From assembly GCA_031255495.1 (NCBI GenBank), contig JAIRSK010000053.1:1-7830 (forward strand): a stretch of DNA of 7,830 nucleotides, written 5' to 3'. The stretch's first letter is position 1; each line of letters opens with the position of its first letter. Position numbers and translations under genes: made by a program. This DNA comes from Endomicrobiellum devescovinae (GTDB taxonomy: Bacteria > Elusimicrobiota > Endomicrobiia > Endomicrobiales > Endomicrobiaceae). Below, piece by piece: positions 6,146 through 7,830 of this stretch. The notes beneath the pieces are model-generated. The model had not been told where the DNA came from, made no database searches, and was given only the letters and a program-made list of their open reading frames with translations.

Positions 6146-7830
6146 ATGAACCTAAAGTCAAAAATTGCAGAGTATTTTAAAACATATTGGAAGAATAATG
6201 TGCTTTTAAAGAGTATAGCTATTGTTGTAACTGTATGCTTTTTAATAAATATATCCAATCTACCTGCTTTTGCAAAAGATAATGACGACGAGCTACTTAA
6301 AAAAAGAATAAAAAAACAAGAAACAAATTCGGGGGTTCTGTATCAAGGAGATCAAACATATGGCTCCGTGTCATATATGCAGTTTTTACAGGATAACACC
6401 AAAGTTGATGATAACGATGTTATATCAGTTAAAGATAAAAACGGCAGATTTGAAGCTAAAGGATACTGGGATCCACAAACTCAACAAGCTATGACGGTAG
6501 GTGGGGATGGGAAGTACACCTATAATGAGACTTACACAAAAGTGGTAAAAAAGATTAAGGGCATAGAAGACGAGACAGCTCAACAACAACATGCCTCAAC
6601 GCAACCTCCTCAAGAAGCCGCACAAGCAAAGACACAAACAGACGCAGCAGCAGCGGCTAAATCTGAAGTTAAAAATGAACAACAAAAAGACGAAGTTGTA
6701 AAAACCGAACAAAAGATATCTTCAACTGAAAGCGATATAAAGAAAACAGAACAAGCAGATCGCCAGAGTGAAGAGAAAGCCAAACTGAAGGCAGCTGTTG
6801 AGTCTGCCAATGCCGTTGTTTCCGATACCCAGAAAGCGACAACTCCAAATAAACCCGAAGGCGACGATACTATAGATAATAAGCCTAATATTAAAACTGT
6901 GCAAAATATTGGTAACCAAGATGAGAAATATGATGAAGTTCTTAATAATTTAATGCGGGAAACGGGGCTAAGTAAGGAAGAAATAGAATTAGAATTTGCA
7001 AAACTTACCGATGAACAGAGAGAAAATGTAATAAGCGCTTTATACAACTTATACCGCAATAATCAGAGCATTGTTTATTGTGCAGCTGATGCATTGGGAA
7101 ATGTTTTGAATCAGATAGGATCGGGAGCGCTGGCAGTTCTTGCTTTTGGTTTGATAATTGCTGATGCGGTGGCAGGTTTGTTTACAGAAAATAACAAAGG
7201 CTTAATATCCGGTGCGTCTAGTCAATTATATATAAGCGCAAAGGCTTTGCAGACTGTGCTTGCAAAGTATGGAAAAGATTACAACGGATATACAGCTACA
7301 ATTGATGATATTGTTAACGGATTAGGACTTGGCGAATCTGTAATAGTGCACGTCGGCGGGAATCACTTTATAACTGTTAGTAAAAATGAAGACGGAACAT
7401 TTACACTGTCTGATATAAACAGACCTGATAAAAAAGTAAATTTAGGCTCTGGAGAAGAATTAAATGCTTTATTAAGCGTATATTTCCAAGGTAACAATTC
7501 AACAACTGTTCTTGCAAAATCAAACGGCATCTTTACCGACAATAAGATGCTGTCGGATTTGTCTAAGATAATAGGAGCAACTACAGATTACAATGACTTA
7601 TTGAAAAATCCTGCAGAAGCTGCAGCTTTTTATTTAGAGCATGGAGATAAATCTTACAACGAACTCATGAAGCTAATGTTTGGCTCAAATGCAACGTTGA
7701 CTCATGAACAGTCTATAGCCTTTGCTCAATTTTATAAAGTATTTTTAGATCAGTCTATTAAAGGTTTAAGTCAAAAAGTAAGCGAAAATAAAGCGGGAGA
7801 TATTCAAAGCGATATAGACAAATTAAATGA
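6146..7830 (+). CDS. Exported protein with C39-like cysteine peptidase domain (3' end outside window)
   Basis: The frame is open from ATG 6146 to the window edge (561 full codons), so the C-terminus is unseen. Residues 1-43 are a long signal sequence: a Lys-rich N-region, a hydrophobic core at about 23-39, and cleavage likely after Ala41-Phe42-Ala43. Residues 44-136 form an unrecognised mixed domain. About 139-235 is low-complexity Gln/Ala/Lys/Glu-rich sequence, probably helical or a flexible spacer. About 305-455 resembles peptidase family C39, a papain-like fold: Cys312 in YCAADALGNVL, Gln307 just upstream as possible oxyanion residue, His407 in NHFITV, and Asp423 in LSDINRP. The His-Asp spacing of 16 matches that of ComA-type C39 peptidases; the Cys-His spacing of 95 is longer than their roughly 80. 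The extra length includes a strongly hydrophobic, helix-like segment at about 328-346. No ABC-transporter part is seen, unlike bacteriocin exporters. It may process itself or other envelope proteins, but the substrate is unknown. Catalysis is an inference from motifs only. Confidence 0.8.
   Translation, partial: MNLKSKIAEYFKTYWKNNVLLKSIAIVVTVCFLINISNLPAFAKDNDDELLKKRIKKQETNSGVLYQGDQTYGSVSYMQFLQDNTKVDDNDVISVKDKNGRFEAKGYWDPQTQQAMTVGGDGKYTYNETYTKVVKKIKGIEDETAQQQHASTQPPQEAAQAKTQTDAAAAAKSEVKNEQQKDEVVKTEQKISSTESDIKKTEQADRQSEEKAKLKAAVESANAVVSDTQKATTPNKPEGDDTIDNKPNIKTVQNIGNQDEKYDEVLNNLMRETGLSKEEIELEFAKLTDEQRENVISALYNLYRNNQSIVYCAADALGNVLNQIGSGALAVLAFGLIIADAVAGLFTENNKGLISGASSQLYISAKALQTVLAKYGKDYNGYTATIDDIVNGLGLGESVIVHVGGNHFITVSKNEDGTFTLSDINRPDKKVNLGSGEELNALLSVYFQGNNSTTVLAKSNGIFTDNKMLSDLSKIIGATTDYNDLLKNPAEAAAFYLEHGDKSYNELMKLMFGSNATLTHEQSIAFAQFYKVFLDQSIKGLSQKVSENKAGDIQSDIDKLN

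Noticed and set aside
6497..6505. Gly-Gly at residues 119-120 of the C39-like protein as a self-cleavage leader
   Set aside because: The preceding residues do not fit the double-glycine leader pattern (no hydrophobic residues at -4, -7 and -12, no Glu at -8), so a GG pair alone is not evidence.
6610..7059. Open frame of 149 codons on the minus strand
   Set aside because: It is Ser/Ala/Phe/Cys-rich because it is the reverse complement of the Lys/Glu/Gln/Ala-rich spacer of the exported protein; the + strand frame has the export signal and domain motifs.
1..7830. CRISPR array, insertion sequence, tRNA or rRNA
   Set aside because: No regularly spaced repeats, transposase motifs, terminal inverted repeats or RNA gene signatures were seen on either strand.

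Overview
The window is AT-rich (about a third G+C by eye) and carries an envelope-export locus of a Gram-negative bacterium: an outer-membrane TolC-type channel, an RND inner-membrane pump, and two further exported proteins. The strongly A/T-biased codons, the short gaps between genes, and a long N-terminal export signal on a large cysteine-peptidase-like protein would fit a host-associated Elusimicrobiota (Endomicrobium-like) genome. That placement is an inference and is weak without a database search.

Layout, all on the + strand. 1-138 is the 3' end of an unrecognised gene. 139-445 is a very AT-rich non-coding stretch with A-tracts and a pair of near-identical 10-bp direct repeats just upstream of the first complete gene. 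446-1894 encodes a TolC-family outer membrane efflux protein, followed 31 nt later by 1926-5285, an HAE1-type RND transporter of 1119 residues. The two look like one operon, but the periplasmic adaptor (membrane fusion protein) that normally links them is not in this window.

5286-5467 holds a good sigma-70-type promoter and a long predicted 5' leader. 5468-6070 encodes a 200-residue protein with a signal peptide and a C-terminal membrane segment and no recognised family; it starts with GTG behind a strong Shine-Dalgarno sequence. Its last codons form the left arm of a strong intrinsic terminator (6059-6094). From 6146 an uninterrupted reading frame runs off the end of the window (561 complete codons seen). 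It encodes an exported protein with a Q/A/K/E-rich helical spacer and a C39-like papain-fold cysteine peptidase domain with apparent Cys312, His407 and Asp423 triad residues.

Functionally, the TolC and RND proteins would form the outer and inner ends of a tripartite pump, with an adaptor supplied from elsewhere. The two downstream genes are separate transcription units (promoter and terminator before, terminator between). The most interesting object is the truncated C39-like exported protein, with its hydrophobic insert inside the peptidase domain and its uncharacterised small membrane-protein neighbour.
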